NCBI GenBank assembly: GCA_041398005.1
Contig: JAWKVP010000005.1
Location: 62,001 to 126,000 of the forward strand
Direction: 5' to 3'
DNA: 64,000 nucleotides
Source: JAGREO01 sp020446285
GTDB lineage: Bacteria; Pseudomonadota; Alphaproteobacteria; Geminicoccales; Geminicoccaceae
In this document: positions 33,895 to 42,959 of the stretch, one piece after another
How positions within the stretch are numbered: position 1 is the stretch's first letter
How the letters are laid out: every line of letters begins with the position of its first letter
Position numbers and translations under genes: made by a program
The notes under the pieces: generated by a model
Databases searched by the model: none
What the model saw: only the letters and a program-made list of their open reading frames with translations
What the model was told of the DNA's origin: nothing

Positions 33895-35325
33895 ATGACT
33901 CCATTCTGGTGGTTCGCCGCCGGCTTTTCCGCGTTCGCCATGCTGCTGTTGCTGGCACCGCTGGTCATGCGCCGTTTTCGCGAGGAGACCGACGGCAGCG
34001 AGGAGATCGCTTCCGCATTCGCGATCTATCGCGACCAGCTACTGGAACTCGAACGTGACGAGGCAGCAGGACGCATCGCCGGAAACGAGGCACGCGCGGC
34101 CCGACTCGAGATCGAGCGGCGGATTCTCGCCAATGATTCCCGCAAGCCCGGCGCCACGTCCGGCACACCGCTTTCTGCGGCCGTCCTGGCGATCGCCGCG
34201 GCCATCGTTCCGGCCGCATCGATGGCCATCTATCTCTCGCTCGGCTCGCCCGACACGGCCGACCAGCCGCTTGCATCGCGCTCGACGCGCGCGCCGCTCC
34301 AGCAGACGGCCGATGCCGGCGAAATGGCGGCGAGCACGGAAAATCTCGCCCGGCGCCTTGAACGCGACGGCGGAACTGCCGAGGAATGGTGGCTTCTGGG
34401 CCAGTCCTGGCAGATGCTCGAACGCTTCGACCGTGCCGCCGACGCCTTCAGGCGGGTGATCGAAATCGACGACGGCGAGCCCCGCGTCTACGGCGCACTC
34501 GGCGAGGCCCTCGTCCGCGCGAATGGCGGTCAGGTCATGCGCGACGCCGAGGAAGCCTTCCGCAAGGTACTCGATGCCGATCCGGGCGATCCGCGCTCAC
34601 GCTACTATATCGGCCTCGCGGCAGCGCAGAACGAACGGTTCGAGGATGCCCTGAAGATCTGGCAGGATCTCTATCGCGACAGCCCTTCGGACGCGCCATG
34701 GCTGCCAACCGTGCGTCAGGGGCTGATCGACATGGCCGGCCTTCTCGGCCGCGACCCTGAGACGATCGTTCCCGATCCGCAGCCGGCGGAACTGGCGCGC
34801 GCTCCCCTGCCGCCCTCCGCACCATCGGATCCCGACGCTCTGCGCGCGCGCCTCGAGGCGGAACCGAAGGACTTTCGCGGATGGCTCGAGCTTGCGCGTC
34901 TCGAAGCCGCGCGCGGCGACAGGGAAGCGGCACGCACGGCCATCGCGCGGGTCCGGGAGGTTTATGCTGCCGCCCCCTTCGTCCTGCAGCAGATCGCCCG
35001 CGCGGAAGCGGAACTGTTCGATGACGGAACCGCTTCGGGCATGCGCGGCCCGACCCGCGAAGAGGTCGCCGCGGCACAGGACATGAGCGAGGAGGAACAA
35101 AAGGAGATGATCGCCGGCATGGTCGGCGGACTGGCGGAACGCCTCGACGAGAATCCGGACGACCTTCAGGGTTGGATCATGCTGCTGCGCTCCTACGGCG
35201 TCCTCGGCGACCGCGCGGCGGCGGAGGAAGCCTATGAGCGCGCCCGAACCCATTTCGAGGACAAGGCTGACGCGACGGCATTGCTCGAACGGCAAGCCCG
35301 AACCATGGGCCTCATCCGCCCGTAG
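33895..35325 (+). CDS. ccmI: Cytochrome c-type biogenesis protein CcmI
   Basis: CcmI is the apocytochrome c chaperone of System I. An N-terminal helix (FWWFAAGFSAFAMLLLLAPLVM) is followed by the characteristic IYRDQLLELERDEAAGRI with the leucine-zipper-like cytoplasmic loop. A second helix comes next (LSAAVLAIAAAIVPAASMAIYL). The periplasmic TPR region (WWLLGQSWQMLERFDRAADAFRRV; YYIGLAAAQNERFEDALKIW) completes the protein. Its 476 residues fit the long alphaproteobacterial type. It stands alone here, with no ccmEFGH nearby, which is unusual because ccmI normally leads or follows that operon. It could nevertheless serve c-type cytochromes linked to formate oxidation. Confidence 0.92.
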   Translation: MTPFWWFAAGFSAFAMLLLLAPLVMRRFREETDGSEEIASAFAIYRDQLLELERDEAAGRIAGNEARAARLEIERRILANDSRKPGATSGTPLSAAVLAIAAAIVPAASMAIYLSLGSPDTADQPLASRSTRAPLQQTADAGEMAASTENLARRLERDGGTAEEWWLLGQSWQMLERFDRAADAFRRVIEIDDGEPRVYGALGEALVRANGGQVMRDAEEAFRKVLDADPGDPRSRYYIGLAAAQNERFEDALKIWQDLYRDSPSDAPWLPTVRQGLIDMAGLLGRDPETIVPDPQPAELARAPLPPSAPSDPDALRARLEAEPKDFRGWLELARLEAARGDREAARTAIARVREVYAAAPFVLQQIARAEAELFDDGTASGMRGPTREEVAAAQDMSEEEQKEMIAGMVGGLAERLDENPDDLQGWIMLLRSYGVLGDRAAAEEAYERARTHFEDKADATALLERQARTMGLIRP

Positions 35326-35483
35326 GACATCGCGAGACCAGCGACAAAAATTCCATCACCCGCGCGAGGGAAGCCCGGCGCGGTGCGATTGATCGTGTGT
35401 CGCGGAATGGAATAACGACTCCGGCCGAAAATATCGTCGTCTATCTCGGCATCCCAAACCCGTGACAACTTCCGGAACGTTCT

Positions 35484-35909
35484 TCAGGATGCCCGAACAT
35501 GCTGCCCCTCGCACAGGGTGTGGTCGAAGAGGGATCTGAGGACGTAGCATTCCCCGCTCGAACCGCCGTTGCAGCCAAGGGCGATCCGTTCCAGTTCCTT
35601 CTCGAGGCTTTGCAGCCGTTCGATGCGGCGACGTACGGCCACGAGCTGTTCCCCGGCGATCCGGTTGGCCTCCTCGCAGGAGCGGTCCGGGAAACGGTCG
35701 AGTTCGAGCAGGGCGCGGATGGCGTCGATGCCGAAGCCGAGATCGCGGGCATGGCGGATGAAACCCAGCCGCTCGACCTCGCCGGCGGAATAACGGCGCT
35801 GGTTGCCGCGCGAGCGATCGGGGGCACAAAGCAGCCCGACCTGTTCGTAATAGCGAATCGTCGGGATCTTCACGCCTGTGCGCTTCGACAGGGCGCCGAT
35901 GGAAAGCAT
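35484..35909 (-). CDS. MerR-family metal-responsive transcriptional regulator
   Basis: This 141-residue MerR/CadR/ZntR-type activator has a winged helix at the N-terminus (IGALSKRTGVKIPTIRYYEQVGLL, RRYSAGEVERLGFIRHARDLGF), a dimerisation helix (RRRIERLQSLEKELERI) and a cysteine-bearing C-terminal tail (LGCNGGSSGECYV... TLCEG). The cysteine spacing resembles metal-binding loops for Zn/Cd/Pb, but the metal cannot be read off. It is divergent from a cation transporter, and the 73-base space between them contains a typical MerR operator. It probably activates the transporter by DNA distortion and represses itself. Confidence 0.92.
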   Translation of the reverse strand: MLSIGALSKRTGVKIPTIRYYEQVGLLCAPDRSRGNQRRYSAGEVERLGFIRHARDLGFGIDAIRALLELDRFPDRSCEEANRIAGEQLVAVRRRIERLQSLEKELERIALGCNGGSSGECYVLRSLFDHTLCEGQHVRAS

Positions 35910-35921
35910 GGCGAAAACTCC

Positions 35922-35952
35922 TTGAACCTCTAGTCGCTGGAGAGATTACCAT
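35922..35952 (+). promoter_or_regulatory. MerR-type promoter with 19-bp spacer and dyad operator
   Basis: TTGAAC (35922-35927) and TACCAT (35947-35952) form -35 and -10 hexamers separated by 19 bases. That is longer than the sigma-70 optimum and diagnostic of MerR-activated promoters. The spacer contains the near-perfect dyad CTCTAG-TCG-CTGGAG (35928-35942). It faces the cation transporter, whose AAGGA ribosome binding site is at 35971-35975. Confidence 0.8.
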
Positions 35953-35982
35953 GCTGCATGGAATCATCAAAAGGATCCGTCG

Positions 35983-36597
35983 ATGAGCGCCTGTTGCGGC
36001 CATGATGCCACCTTCGAAGGGTTGTCCGGTGCCTACAAGGCGCGGCTCTGGATCGTCATCGCCATCAATGCGGCCATGTTCGCCGTCGAGATGACTGCCG
36101 GACACATGGCCGGATCGCAGGCCCTGCAGGCCGACGCGCTCGACTTTTTCGGCGATGCGCTGACCTATGGCATCTCCCTTGCCGTCATCGGCCGATCGCT
36201 CGCCATCCGCAGCACGGCAGCCCTCGCCAAGGGCGTGAGCCTGTTCCTGATGGGCCTTTGGGTGTTCGGCTCCACCGTCTATCAGGTGTTCGTGCTGGAC
36301 GTTCCGCAAGCCGGGATCATGGGCGGCATCGGCTTTCTCGCCCTCGCCGCCAATCTCGCCAGCGTGATCCTGCTGATGCAATACAAGGACGGCGATGCGA
36401 ATGTCCGCTCCGTCTGGCTGTGCTCGCGCAACGACGCCATCGGCAATATCGCGGTCATGATCGCAGCCCTCGGCATCTGGGGAACCGCCAGCGGCTGGCC
36501 CGACCTGATCGTCGCCGGTATCATGGCCACCCTCTTCCTCTCATCCTCGACACAGATCATCCGCCAGTCCCTCGACGAAAGACGCTGCGCGGCCTGA
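35983..36597 (+). CDS. Cation diffusion facilitator-type transporter lacking the C-terminal domain
   Basis: This is a 204-residue, six-helix membrane protein with CDF features: helix 2 carries LQADALDFFGDALTYG (D-x-x-x-D-type metal site) and helix 5 carries LCSRNDAIGNIAVMIAA (N-D pair in place of the usual H-x-x-x-D). A short N-terminal cysteine/histidine patch (SACCGHD) could bind metal. The usual cytoplasmic metallochaperone-like C-terminal domain is absent, since the frame ends shortly after helix 6 (RQSLDERRC). The MerR-type promoter upstream argues for heavy-metal export (Zn, Cd, Co or similar). Confidence 0.88.
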   Translation: MSACCGHDATFEGLSGAYKARLWIVIAINAAMFAVEMTAGHMAGSQALQADALDFFGDALTYGISLAVIGRSLAIRSTAALAKGVSLFLMGLWVFGSTVYQVFVLDVPQAGIMGGIGFLALAANLASVILLMQYKDGDANVRSVWLCSRNDAIGNIAVMIAALGIWGTASGWPDLIVAGIMATLFLSSSTQIIRQSLDERRCAA

Positions 36598-36705
36598 GAA
36601 GACGGGAGAAAAGAGAAGGCCACTTTCAGCGCCAAGGTCGTGCCTCGAACGTGGTGGAAAATTTTGCAGATAGATCGCTCTGGAGAAAGGGCCACGGAGG
36701 CAGGG

Positions 36706-36797
36706 TGGCGGAGACGGGGGGATTCGAACCCCCGATACGGAATTACCCGTATGACGGTTTAGCAAACCGCTGGTTTAAGCCACTCACCCACGTCTCC
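36706..36797 (-). tRNA. tRNA-Ser (anticodon GCU)
   Basis: On the minus strand the acceptor stem GGAGACG (36797-36791) pairs with CGTCTCC (36716-36710), followed by discriminator G and a genomically encoded CCA (36708-36706). The anticodon loop reads TTTGCTAAA with GCT at 36763-36761. The long variable arm (CATACGGG...CCGTATC type) is typical of class II serine tRNA, and GGTTCGAATC forms the T-loop. It decodes AGC/AGU. Confidence 0.96.
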
Positions 36798-36861
36798 GAC
36801 AGACGTCTTCCTAGACGGCGGCGGCGTCAGGGTCAATCTGTGGATTTGCCGGAATCGTGAA

Positions 36862-37026
36862 CTACGGTATCGATTGAAATGAACGAATACCCTCGCTGGC
36901 CTCGCCGATGCGGACGGCGTTCGACGACTGCCGATCAGCGGAGGAGAAGCCGGCATGGTGGAGGCCGAAATCGGCAAGGAAGGCGATGCCGATTGCCGTT
37001 GCGAAGGCCAGCAACATCATACGCAT
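36862..37026 (-). CDS. 54-residue small membrane or secreted protein
   Basis: This gene is too short for many ORF callers. ATG 37026 is preceded by GGAGG with 5-base spacing, a near-perfect ribosome binding site. The product starts with a hydrophobic helix (MMLLAFATAIGIAFLADFGL), followed by HHAGFSSADRQSSNAVRI and a polar tail. The motif AGFSSA-R-SS-AVR is familiar from small uncharacterised alphaproteobacterial proteins with one membrane helix. It lies 64 bases after the formate dehydrogenase gamma subunit on the same strand, so it may be the last gene of that operon. The function is unknown. Confidence 0.65.
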   Translation of the reverse strand: MRMMLLAFATAIGIAFLADFGLHHAGFSSADRQSSNAVRIGEASEGIRSFQSIP

Positions 37027-37090
37027 CGACGCCTCCAAGACTCCGAGGCCGTATGGTCCCCGTATCGCGCGGTCTCATGCGGGAACAGTG

Positions 37091-38326
37091 TCATTCGATC
37101 GACCGGCTCCTGCCGGAAGCTCCCGCGCCATGATGCGAGAGGACATCCTCGACCCACAGATCGTGATGTTCCCTCGCCCAGTTCAGATCCACCTTACCAT
37201 CCCCCATGGCCGCGTATGCCCCTTCCATGCCGATTGTGCCGATATAGATGTGGGCGATGATGATCGCCATGAGCAGGAAGGCGACGATGGAATGCCAAAG
37301 CTGAGTATATTGCATCTCTTCCTGCGGAGTGAGCCGGACGGGCAGTGGTTCCATGCCGACCCAGCCCGGCACGCCCCAGTCATTGATCATGGAGAAGGTC
37401 GGAGCCATCATTTCCAGCTGGAAGGGAAACAACAGGGCGATACCGGAAACGGATATCGATCCGCCGAGCAGAATCACCGACCAGAAGATCAGTTTCTGTC
37501 CTGCATTGAATTTCTTCGCTGGTGCATGACCTCTGCCGATCAGGCCGCCGCCTCGCGCGAGCCAGACAAGATCATGACGGTCGGGAATATTGTGCAAGAC
37601 CCAAAGGAAGAACACCATGACGAGACCAAGCATGAACGCCCAACTGATATTATTGTGAGACCATTTGGCGACCATCGCCAAAGTTGCATAATCTTCCTTG
37701 CCGAAAAGCGGGATCAGTTCTCGACGACCAAACAGGGAGATCAGGCCAGTGATCGCGAGGATGATGAATGAGCCGGCGAGCAACCAGTGGGCAAAACGTT
37801 CGATAGCGTGAAAACGCAGAATGCGCTCTCCGGAAAGGCCGCCTGCAAGACGGATACGCCCGCGAAAAAGGAAAAACAGCAGGAGAAAGCCCAGCATGCC
37901 AAGCAATAACCACGCACCATAGATGGAAAGCGGCCCCTCGCGAAATTTCCACCACCACATGCCGCCATCCTGGATGACCGTGCGTGCCGTCACACCGCCG
38001 GCGGAAACGACGATGCTGCCTTCATTGAAGCGCAGCGCCTCCCAGACCCCGGCATCCGATACGCCACCGAGCGTGCCGAGTTGCCTGCGCATGTCCGCCG
38101 CATTCGCTTCGGCACTCCCGACATCGCGCGGGAGGCGCGGATCGCGCCTGCCTGCCTGCCGGGCGAGAATATCCTCAAGCGTCTCATGCCGGATCTCCAC
38201 CTGCCGCTCATCGGATGGATCGCCGGCAGGCGGGCGGACGTTGCGGGTGTTGCTTTCCGCATGACCATGATGCAGTCCCGGGAAAAGCAGCATGAGTGCC
38301 AGAATGGCCCGCCTGAGAAGCTGCAT
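37091..38326 (-). CDS. Formate dehydrogenase gamma subunit (cytochrome b)
   Basis: This is a 411-residue membrane anchor that takes electrons from the beta subunit to quinone. A signal-like N-terminus (AILALMLLFPGLHHGHA) and about 110 periplasmic residues (VWEALRFNEG; TARTVIQDGGMWWW) precede the cytochrome b core. The core helices carry haem-ligand histidines: RFHAIERFAHWLLAGSFIILAITG, KWSHNNISWAFML, LHNIPDRHD and LWHSIVAFLLMAIIIAHIYIG. The long N-terminal part is typical of alpha- and betaproteobacterial FdhC rather than FdnI. It follows the beta-subunit gene after 101 bases. Confidence 0.93.
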   Translation of the reverse strand: MQLLRRAILALMLLFPGLHHGHAESNTRNVRPPAGDPSDERQVEIRHETLEDILARQAGRRDPRLPRDVGSAEANAADMRRQLGTLGGVSDAGVWEALRFNEGSIVVSAGGVTARTVIQDGGMWWWKFREGPLSIYGAWLLLGMLGFLLLFFLFRGRIRLAGGLSGERILRFHAIERFAHWLLAGSFIILAITGLISLFGRRELIPLFGKEDYATLAMVAKWSHNNISWAFMLGLVMVFFLWVLHNIPDRHDLVWLARGGGLIGRGHAPAKKFNAGQKLIFWSVILLGGSISVSGIALLFPFQLEMMAPTFSMINDWGVPGWVGMEPLPVRLTPQEEMQYTQLWHSIVAFLLMAIIIAHIYIGTIGMEGAYAAMGDGKVDLNWAREHHDLWVEDVLSHHGAGASGRSRSIE

Positions 38327-38427
38327 CCGGGTTCTCCATTGTAACGGAATTGTCGCGGTCCGGACTCATCCGGCCAGCAGCCATGGCGATCGAATGTACG
38401 AAAGGCCAAGGCGGCTGGCCGAAAGAT

Positions 38428-39021
38428 TCAGTCTGCCTTCTGCTGGTAGGCGGTTCCCCACCCCCAAGCTCCGGAACCAAACCCGCGGGCGACGACCCGC
38501 TCGCGATAGATCGCCGACACATCGTCGCCATCACCAGCGAGCAGCGCCTTGGTCGAACACATTTCGGCACAGATCGGCAGCTTGCCCTCCGCGATACGGT
38601 TTCGACCATATTTCTGGAATTCGACGGTGGACATGTCCTCTTCCGGACCGCCGGCGCAGAAGGTGCATTTGTCCATCTTGCCGCGCGAACCGAAATTGCC
38701 GGCCTGCGGATATTGCGGCGCGCCGAAAGGACAGGCGTAGAAGCAATAGCCGCAACCGATACACAGATCCTTGGAGTGCAACACGATGCCGTCATCGGTC
38801 TGATAGAAACAGTCGACCGGACAGACCGCCATGCAGGGCGCGTCGGAACAGTGCATGCAGGCGACAGAGATGGAACGTTCGCCGGGCTTGCCGTCCTCGA
38901 TCGTGACCACCCGGCGGCGATTGATGCCCCAGGGAATTTCATGCTCGTTCTTGCAGGCCGTCACGCAGGCATTGCATTCAATGCAGCGCTCGGCGTCACA
39001 GAGGAATTTCGCTCGTGCCAT
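38428..39021 (-). CDS. Formate dehydrogenase beta (iron-sulfur) subunit
   Basis: This is a 197-residue ferredoxin-like subunit with cysteine sets for four [4Fe-4S] clusters: CIECNACVTACKNEH; CMHCSDAPCMAVCPVDC; CIGCGYCFYACPFGAPQYP; and CTFCAGGP with CAEMCSTKALL. GINRRRVVTIEDGKPGE is typical of this family. It relays electrons from the molybdenum subunit to the cytochrome b subunit. There is no membrane helix in this version; E. coli FdnH has one. Its start is 14 bases after the alpha-subunit stop. Confidence 0.95.
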   Translation of the reverse strand: MARAKFLCDAERCIECNACVTACKNEHEIPWGINRRRVVTIEDGKPGERSISVACMHCSDAPCMAVCPVDCFYQTDDGIVLHSKDLCIGCGYCFYACPFGAPQYPQAGNFGSRGKMDKCTFCAGGPEEDMSTVEFQKYGRNRIAEGKLPICAEMCSTKALLAGDGDDVSAIYRERVVARGFGSGAWGWGTAYQQKAD

Positions 39022-39035
39022 GTTTCATTCCTCCC

Positions 39036-41942
39036 TTATGCAGCCCAGATCCTGCAGAGCGTGGCCTTGGTCTCCTGCATCTGTGTGACGGAGTCGTAGC
39101 CGTAAGTCTGCGCCGTATTCGATGATTCGCCGAGTACGATGGGGTCGGAACCCTCGGGATATTTCGCGCGAAGATCCTCGCCCTGCCAGTGGCCGCCGAA
39201 ATGAAACGGCATGAAGGCGACACCCGGTGCGACACGCTCGGTAACCAGCGCCTTGACCAGAACCTTGCCTTTCTCTGGCCCCTCGACCCAGACATCGTGA
39301 CCGTCGCGCAGCCCCAGATTGTTGGCATCGCGAATGTTCACCTCGACGAACATTTCCTGCTGCAACTCTGCCAGCCACGGATTGGAGCGGGTCTCGTCAC
39401 CACCTCCCTCATACTCGACCAGGCGACCAGACGTCAGAATGATCGGATAGTCCTCGCTGAAATCATTCTGCTGGATGGATTCATACAATGTCGGCACCCG
39501 CCAGAACTTCTTGTCCTGATAGGTCGGATAGTCGGCGACCAGATCGCGGCGACTTGAATAGAGCGGCTCGCGATGCAGGGGCACCGGATCGGGAAAGGTC
39601 CAGACCACAGCCCTTGCCCTGGCATTGCCATAGGGCGCGCAGCCATGAAGGATCGCCACCCGCTGAATGCCGCCGGAAAGATCGGTCTTCCAGTTGACGC
39701 TGCCGACATTGTCGCCGCCTATCCCCTCGATCGACGAACGCTCATCGGCGGTGAGATCGCCATCCCAGCCCAGGTCGATGAGCATCTGCATGGTGAATTC
39801 GGGGTAGCCGTCCCTGATCTCCGAACCCACCGGGGCGACACCTTCGGCAAGCAGGTTCTGACCGTCACGTTCGACTCCAAAACGCGCACGGAAGCCCATG
39901 CCACCATCCTTCACCGGAAGGGAGATGTCATAGAGATTGGCCGAGCCCGGATGCTTGATCTCTGCTGTTCCCCAGCACGGCCAAGGCATGCCGTAATAGT
40001 CGCCATCGGCCGGACCGCCATTGGCGCGCAGCGTCGTGCGGTCGAAGGTCTGCTGGTTCGCCATGTGCAGACGCATGCGTTCGGGCGACTGACCCGTATA
40101 GCCGACCGTCCACATGCCCCGATTGAATTCCCGGGTGATATCCTCGATCAGAGGCTCGTCGCCATTGACCTGGATATTGCGGAAAAGCCGGTCGGCGAAA
40201 CCGAAACGGTCGGCGAAGAGCTTCATGATGACATGATCGGGCTTCGACTCGAAGAGCGGCTCGATCACCCGCTCGCGCCACTGCAATGACCGGTTGGATG
40301 CAGTGACCGATCCGTAAGTCTCGAACTGGGTGGTCGCTGGCAACAGGTAGACCCCGTCCGTACGATCCTGCATGACGGCCGTGACCGTCGGGAACGGATC
40401 GATCACCACCAGAAGATCGAGCTTCTCCATCGCCGTCTTCATTTCCGGCAGACGGGTCTGCGAATTCGGTGCGTGACCCCAGAAAACCATCGCCCGGGTA
40501 TTGGCGGGCTGGTCGAGATTTTCGCTCGCCTCGAGCACACCGTCGATCCAGCGCGAAACCGGAATACCGTTTTCGTTGATCATCATCCGGTCGGCGCCAT
40601 CGGGCCCCGCACCCGGCATCGTTGCAAACCGTCCGCGCAGCCAGTCGATCTCTTCTTCCCAGACACGAGCCCAGTGCGCCCATGAACCGTCCGAAAGGCC
40701 GTAATAACCGGGCAATGTGTCGGCGAGGACGCCAAGATCGGTGGCACCCTGCACATTGTCATGGCCACGAAAGATGTTGGTACCACCGCCGGCGGTACCC
40801 ATGTTGCCCAGCGCCAGCTGCAGGATGCAATAGGCACGGGTATTGTTGTTGCCATTGGTGTGCTGGGTTCCACCCATGCACCAGATGACCGTACCCGGCC
40901 GGTTGTTGGCCAGGGTGCGCGCCACCCGCTCGAGCTGCTCGCCCGGAACCCCGGTGACCCGCTCGACCTCGGCCGGCGGCCAGGCATTCACCTCGTCGCG
41001 GATCTGCTCCATGCCCCAGACGCGGGTACGGATGAATTCCCTGTCTTCCCAGCCATTCTCGAAGATGTGCCAGAGCAGACCCCAGACCAGTGCCACATCG
41101 GAACCCGGGCGGAAGCGCACATATTCGTCGGCATGTGCGGCCGTGCGGGTAAAGCGCGGATCGCAGACGATCAATGGCGCGTTGTTCTGTTCCTTGGCCT
41201 TGAGGATATGCTGCAGCGACACGGGATGCGCCTCGGCAGGATTGCCGCCGATGAGGAAGATCGCCCGGCTCTTGTGGATATCGTTGTAGGAATTGGTCAT
41301 CGCGCCATAGCCCCAGGTGTTCGCCACACCCGCGACCGTCGTCGAATGGCAGATCCGCGCCTGATGATCGATATTGTTGGTTCCCCAATAGGCGGCGAAC
41401 TTGCGCAACAGATAGGCCTGCTCATTGGAATGCTTGGCAGAGCCGAGCCAGTAGACACTGTCGGGTCCGCTCTCGTCGCGGATCTGCATCATCCGCTCGC
41501 TGATCTCGCCGAGAGCCTCGTCCCAGCTGACCCGGACCCATTCGCCATTCACGCGTTTGGTCGGATATTTCAGCCGCCGGTCTCCGTGCGCATGGTCGCG
41601 CACCGCCGCACCCTTGGCACAATGCGCACCGAGATTGAACGGGCTGTCGAACCCCGGCTCCTGACCGACCCAGACACCATTCTCCACTTCGGCAAGCACC
41701 GTGCAGCCGACCGAGCAATGGGTACAGACCGACTTGATGATGTCGCCACCACCTGCCGCCGCCGTCTGCGCCTCGGCCCGCCGGACCGTACCTCCCGTGG
41801 CTCCGATCGCGGCAAGGCCGCCCACCGCGAGCCCCGAGGTCCGCAACAGGGTCCGCCGGTCCACGGTCTTGCGCGCCGCCCTGCCGAACAGGCCGGTCGT
41901 GTGCTGGAGAGAGGATGCTACGCTGGTCTTCTTTTTCAGCAT
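39036..41942 (-). CDS. Formate dehydrogenase alpha (molybdopterin) subunit, TAT-exported, cysteine type
   Basis: This is a 968-residue periplasmic catalytic subunit. The twin-arginine signal DRRTLLRTSGLAVGGLAAIG sits about 28 residues in. The [4Fe-4S] ligands are CTHCSVGC plus the later Cys in GAHCAKG. The molybdenum ligand is a cysteine in ARICHSTTVAG, at the position taken by selenocysteine in E. coli FdnG, so no SECIS is needed. The cofactor-binding blocks include SAKHSNEQAYLLRKFAA, GGNPAEAHPV, WCMGGTQHTNG and a C-terminal dinucleotide-binding domain (ILTSGRLVEYEGGGDETRSNPWLAELQ). ATG 41942 has GGGAAAAG upstream; a longer frame lacks support. Confidence 0.96.
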   Translation of the reverse strand: MLKKKTSVASSLQHTTGLFGRAARKTVDRRTLLRTSGLAVGGLAAIGATGGTVRRAEAQTAAAGGGDIIKSVCTHCSVGCTVLAEVENGVWVGQEPGFDSPFNLGAHCAKGAAVRDHAHGDRRLKYPTKRVNGEWVRVSWDEALGEISERMMQIRDESGPDSVYWLGSAKHSNEQAYLLRKFAAYWGTNNIDHQARICHSTTVAGVANTWGYGAMTNSYNDIHKSRAIFLIGGNPAEAHPVSLQHILKAKEQNNAPLIVCDPRFTRTAAHADEYVRFRPGSDVALVWGLLWHIFENGWEDREFIRTRVWGMEQIRDEVNAWPPAEVERVTGVPGEQLERVARTLANNRPGTVIWCMGGTQHTNGNNNTRAYCILQLALGNMGTAGGGTNIFRGHDNVQGATDLGVLADTLPGYYGLSDGSWAHWARVWEEEIDWLRGRFATMPGAGPDGADRMMINENGIPVSRWIDGVLEASENLDQPANTRAMVFWGHAPNSQTRLPEMKTAMEKLDLLVVIDPFPTVTAVMQDRTDGVYLLPATTQFETYGSVTASNRSLQWRERVIEPLFESKPDHVIMKLFADRFGFADRLFRNIQVNGDEPLIEDITREFNRGMWTVGYTGQSPERMRLHMANQQTFDRTTLRANGGPADGDYYGMPWPCWGTAEIKHPGSANLYDISLPVKDGGMGFRARFGVERDGQNLLAEGVAPVGSEIRDGYPEFTMQMLIDLGWDGDLTADERSSIEGIGGDNVGSVNWKTDLSGGIQRVAILHGCAPYGNARARAVVWTFPDPVPLHREPLYSSRRDLVADYPTYQDKKFWRVPTLYESIQQNDFSEDYPIILTSGRLVEYEGGGDETRSNPWLAELQQEMFVEVNIRDANNLGLRDGHDVWVEGPEKGKVLVKALVTERVAPGVAFMPFHFGGHWQGEDLRAKYPEGSDPIVLGESSNTAQTYGYDSVTQMQETKATLCRIWAA

Positions 41943-42071
41943 TGAACTTTTCCCTGAAACCAAGGCTCGCGGCCCGCATTCCCGGCTTACCGCCTGTTTC
42001 CCAGCCCGTCCCGTGACCCTCACGACACCGGGGCGGACGACGGCGCCCCCCCCGCCCGGACGGATCAGATC

Positions 42072-42275
42072 CTAGAAACGGGCAGTGTCAAGATAGGCCT
42101 CGACATGTCGCGTCCGACGCAGTCCGGCCGATTTCGGCCCAGCCTCCACCGCATCGGCCTCACCACCGACAAGTGCAGTCACGGCAGCTGCCGGTGCCGC
42201 GGTCGCGGCCATCCTGAGAAAATCACGCCGACCGTTGCCGGGCACTTGCTGATGATCTTTCACATTGTTCTTCAT
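42072..42275 (-). CDS. Formate dehydrogenase region TAT-signal peptide protein
   Basis: This is a 67-residue protein that is little more than a twin-arginine signal: GNGRRDFLRMAATAAPAAAVTALV, then a short basic tail (GLRRTRHVEAYLDTARF). Such peptides occur next to fdh genes across proteobacteria as 'formate dehydrogenase region TAT target'. It may escort or occupy the Tat/chaperone pathway. It lies between the TorD-type chaperone and the alpha-subunit gene on the same strand. Confidence 0.88.
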   Translation of the reverse strand: MKNNVKDHQQVPGNGRRDFLRMAATAAPAAAVTALVGGEADAVEAGPKSAGLRRTRHVEAYLDTARF

Positions 42276-42329
42276 GGTATTCCAGCCTCCACGAGGAGCG
42301 GACGGACCCGCCCGGTGTTTTTCAGGGTA

Positions 42330-42959
42330 TCATCCGGGAACTTGCCCCGTCATCCCGAATGCCTCTTTTTCGATTTCGATGAACGCCCGGCCCAGCATGC
42401 CCACCGGCACATAGAAACCGGCACTCGCCGCACGACCGAGATCGGCGAAGAAGGGCTCCGCCCACAATCCCAGATGCCGGTCGAAGAAGGTTTTCTGCAC
42501 CGGCAGAGCCGCCGACGAACCGAAGCGCCCGACAATCAGCCCGGCCATCATCTCGCACAGGCTGGCAATATGATCCTCCGGCTCGCTCACTTGCGGTGAA
42601 CGGACAATGCCGAGGCCGGCCATGTCCTGACGCAGCCTCGCCAGCGGTCGCTCGTTGAGAAAACCGGTGAGATAGTAACTGGCATAAGGCAAGAGCTCAC
42701 CACGACCGACACCGATGAACAGCCGGTCGAACTCACGCCGCACTGCCGCTTCATCCATCTCGTCGGCAACCCTGCTCAGGGCACCGATCGCCTGACCGAT
42801 CGGCGTGCCATCACCTCTCAGATCACGCGTACGCGCAAACAGAGCTGCATCCGGCGGTGCCACGAGAAGTACCGCCAGAAAGTCATACATATCAGCTCTG
42901 AGAAGATCTTCTGCGGACATCTCTTCCGCAGCAATGTTGACCTGCAATTCGTTCCCCAC
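42330..42959 (-). CDS. TorD/DmsD-family molecular chaperone
   Basis: This is a 209-residue all-helical chaperone: LLRADMYDFLAVLLVAPPDAALF, REFDRLFIGVGRGELLPYASYYLTGFLNERPL and the family EPEDHIASLCEMMAGL (E-P-x-D-H). TorD-like proteins bind Tat signals of molybdoenzymes until cofactor is inserted. Being in the fdh operon, it should serve the alpha subunit or the small TAT peptide. It is the most upstream gene of the fdh transcription unit, and its promoter should be in 42960-43043, beside the structured repeat. Confidence 0.9.
   Translation of the reverse strand: MGNELQVNIAAEEMSAEDLLRADMYDFLAVLLVAPPDAALFARTRDLRGDGTPIGQAIGALSRVADEMDEAAVRREFDRLFIGVGRGELLPYASYYLTGFLNERPLARLRQDMAGLGIVRSPQVSEPEDHIASLCEMMAGLIVGRFGSSAALPVQKTFFDRHLGLWAEPFFADLGRAASAGFYVPVGMLGRAFIEIEKEAFGMTGQVPG

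Noticed and set aside
36759..36977. 72-codon minus-strand frame running through the tRNA-Ser gene
   Set aside because: It overlaps an intact tRNA and part of the small membrane peptide gene, and has no ribosome binding site.
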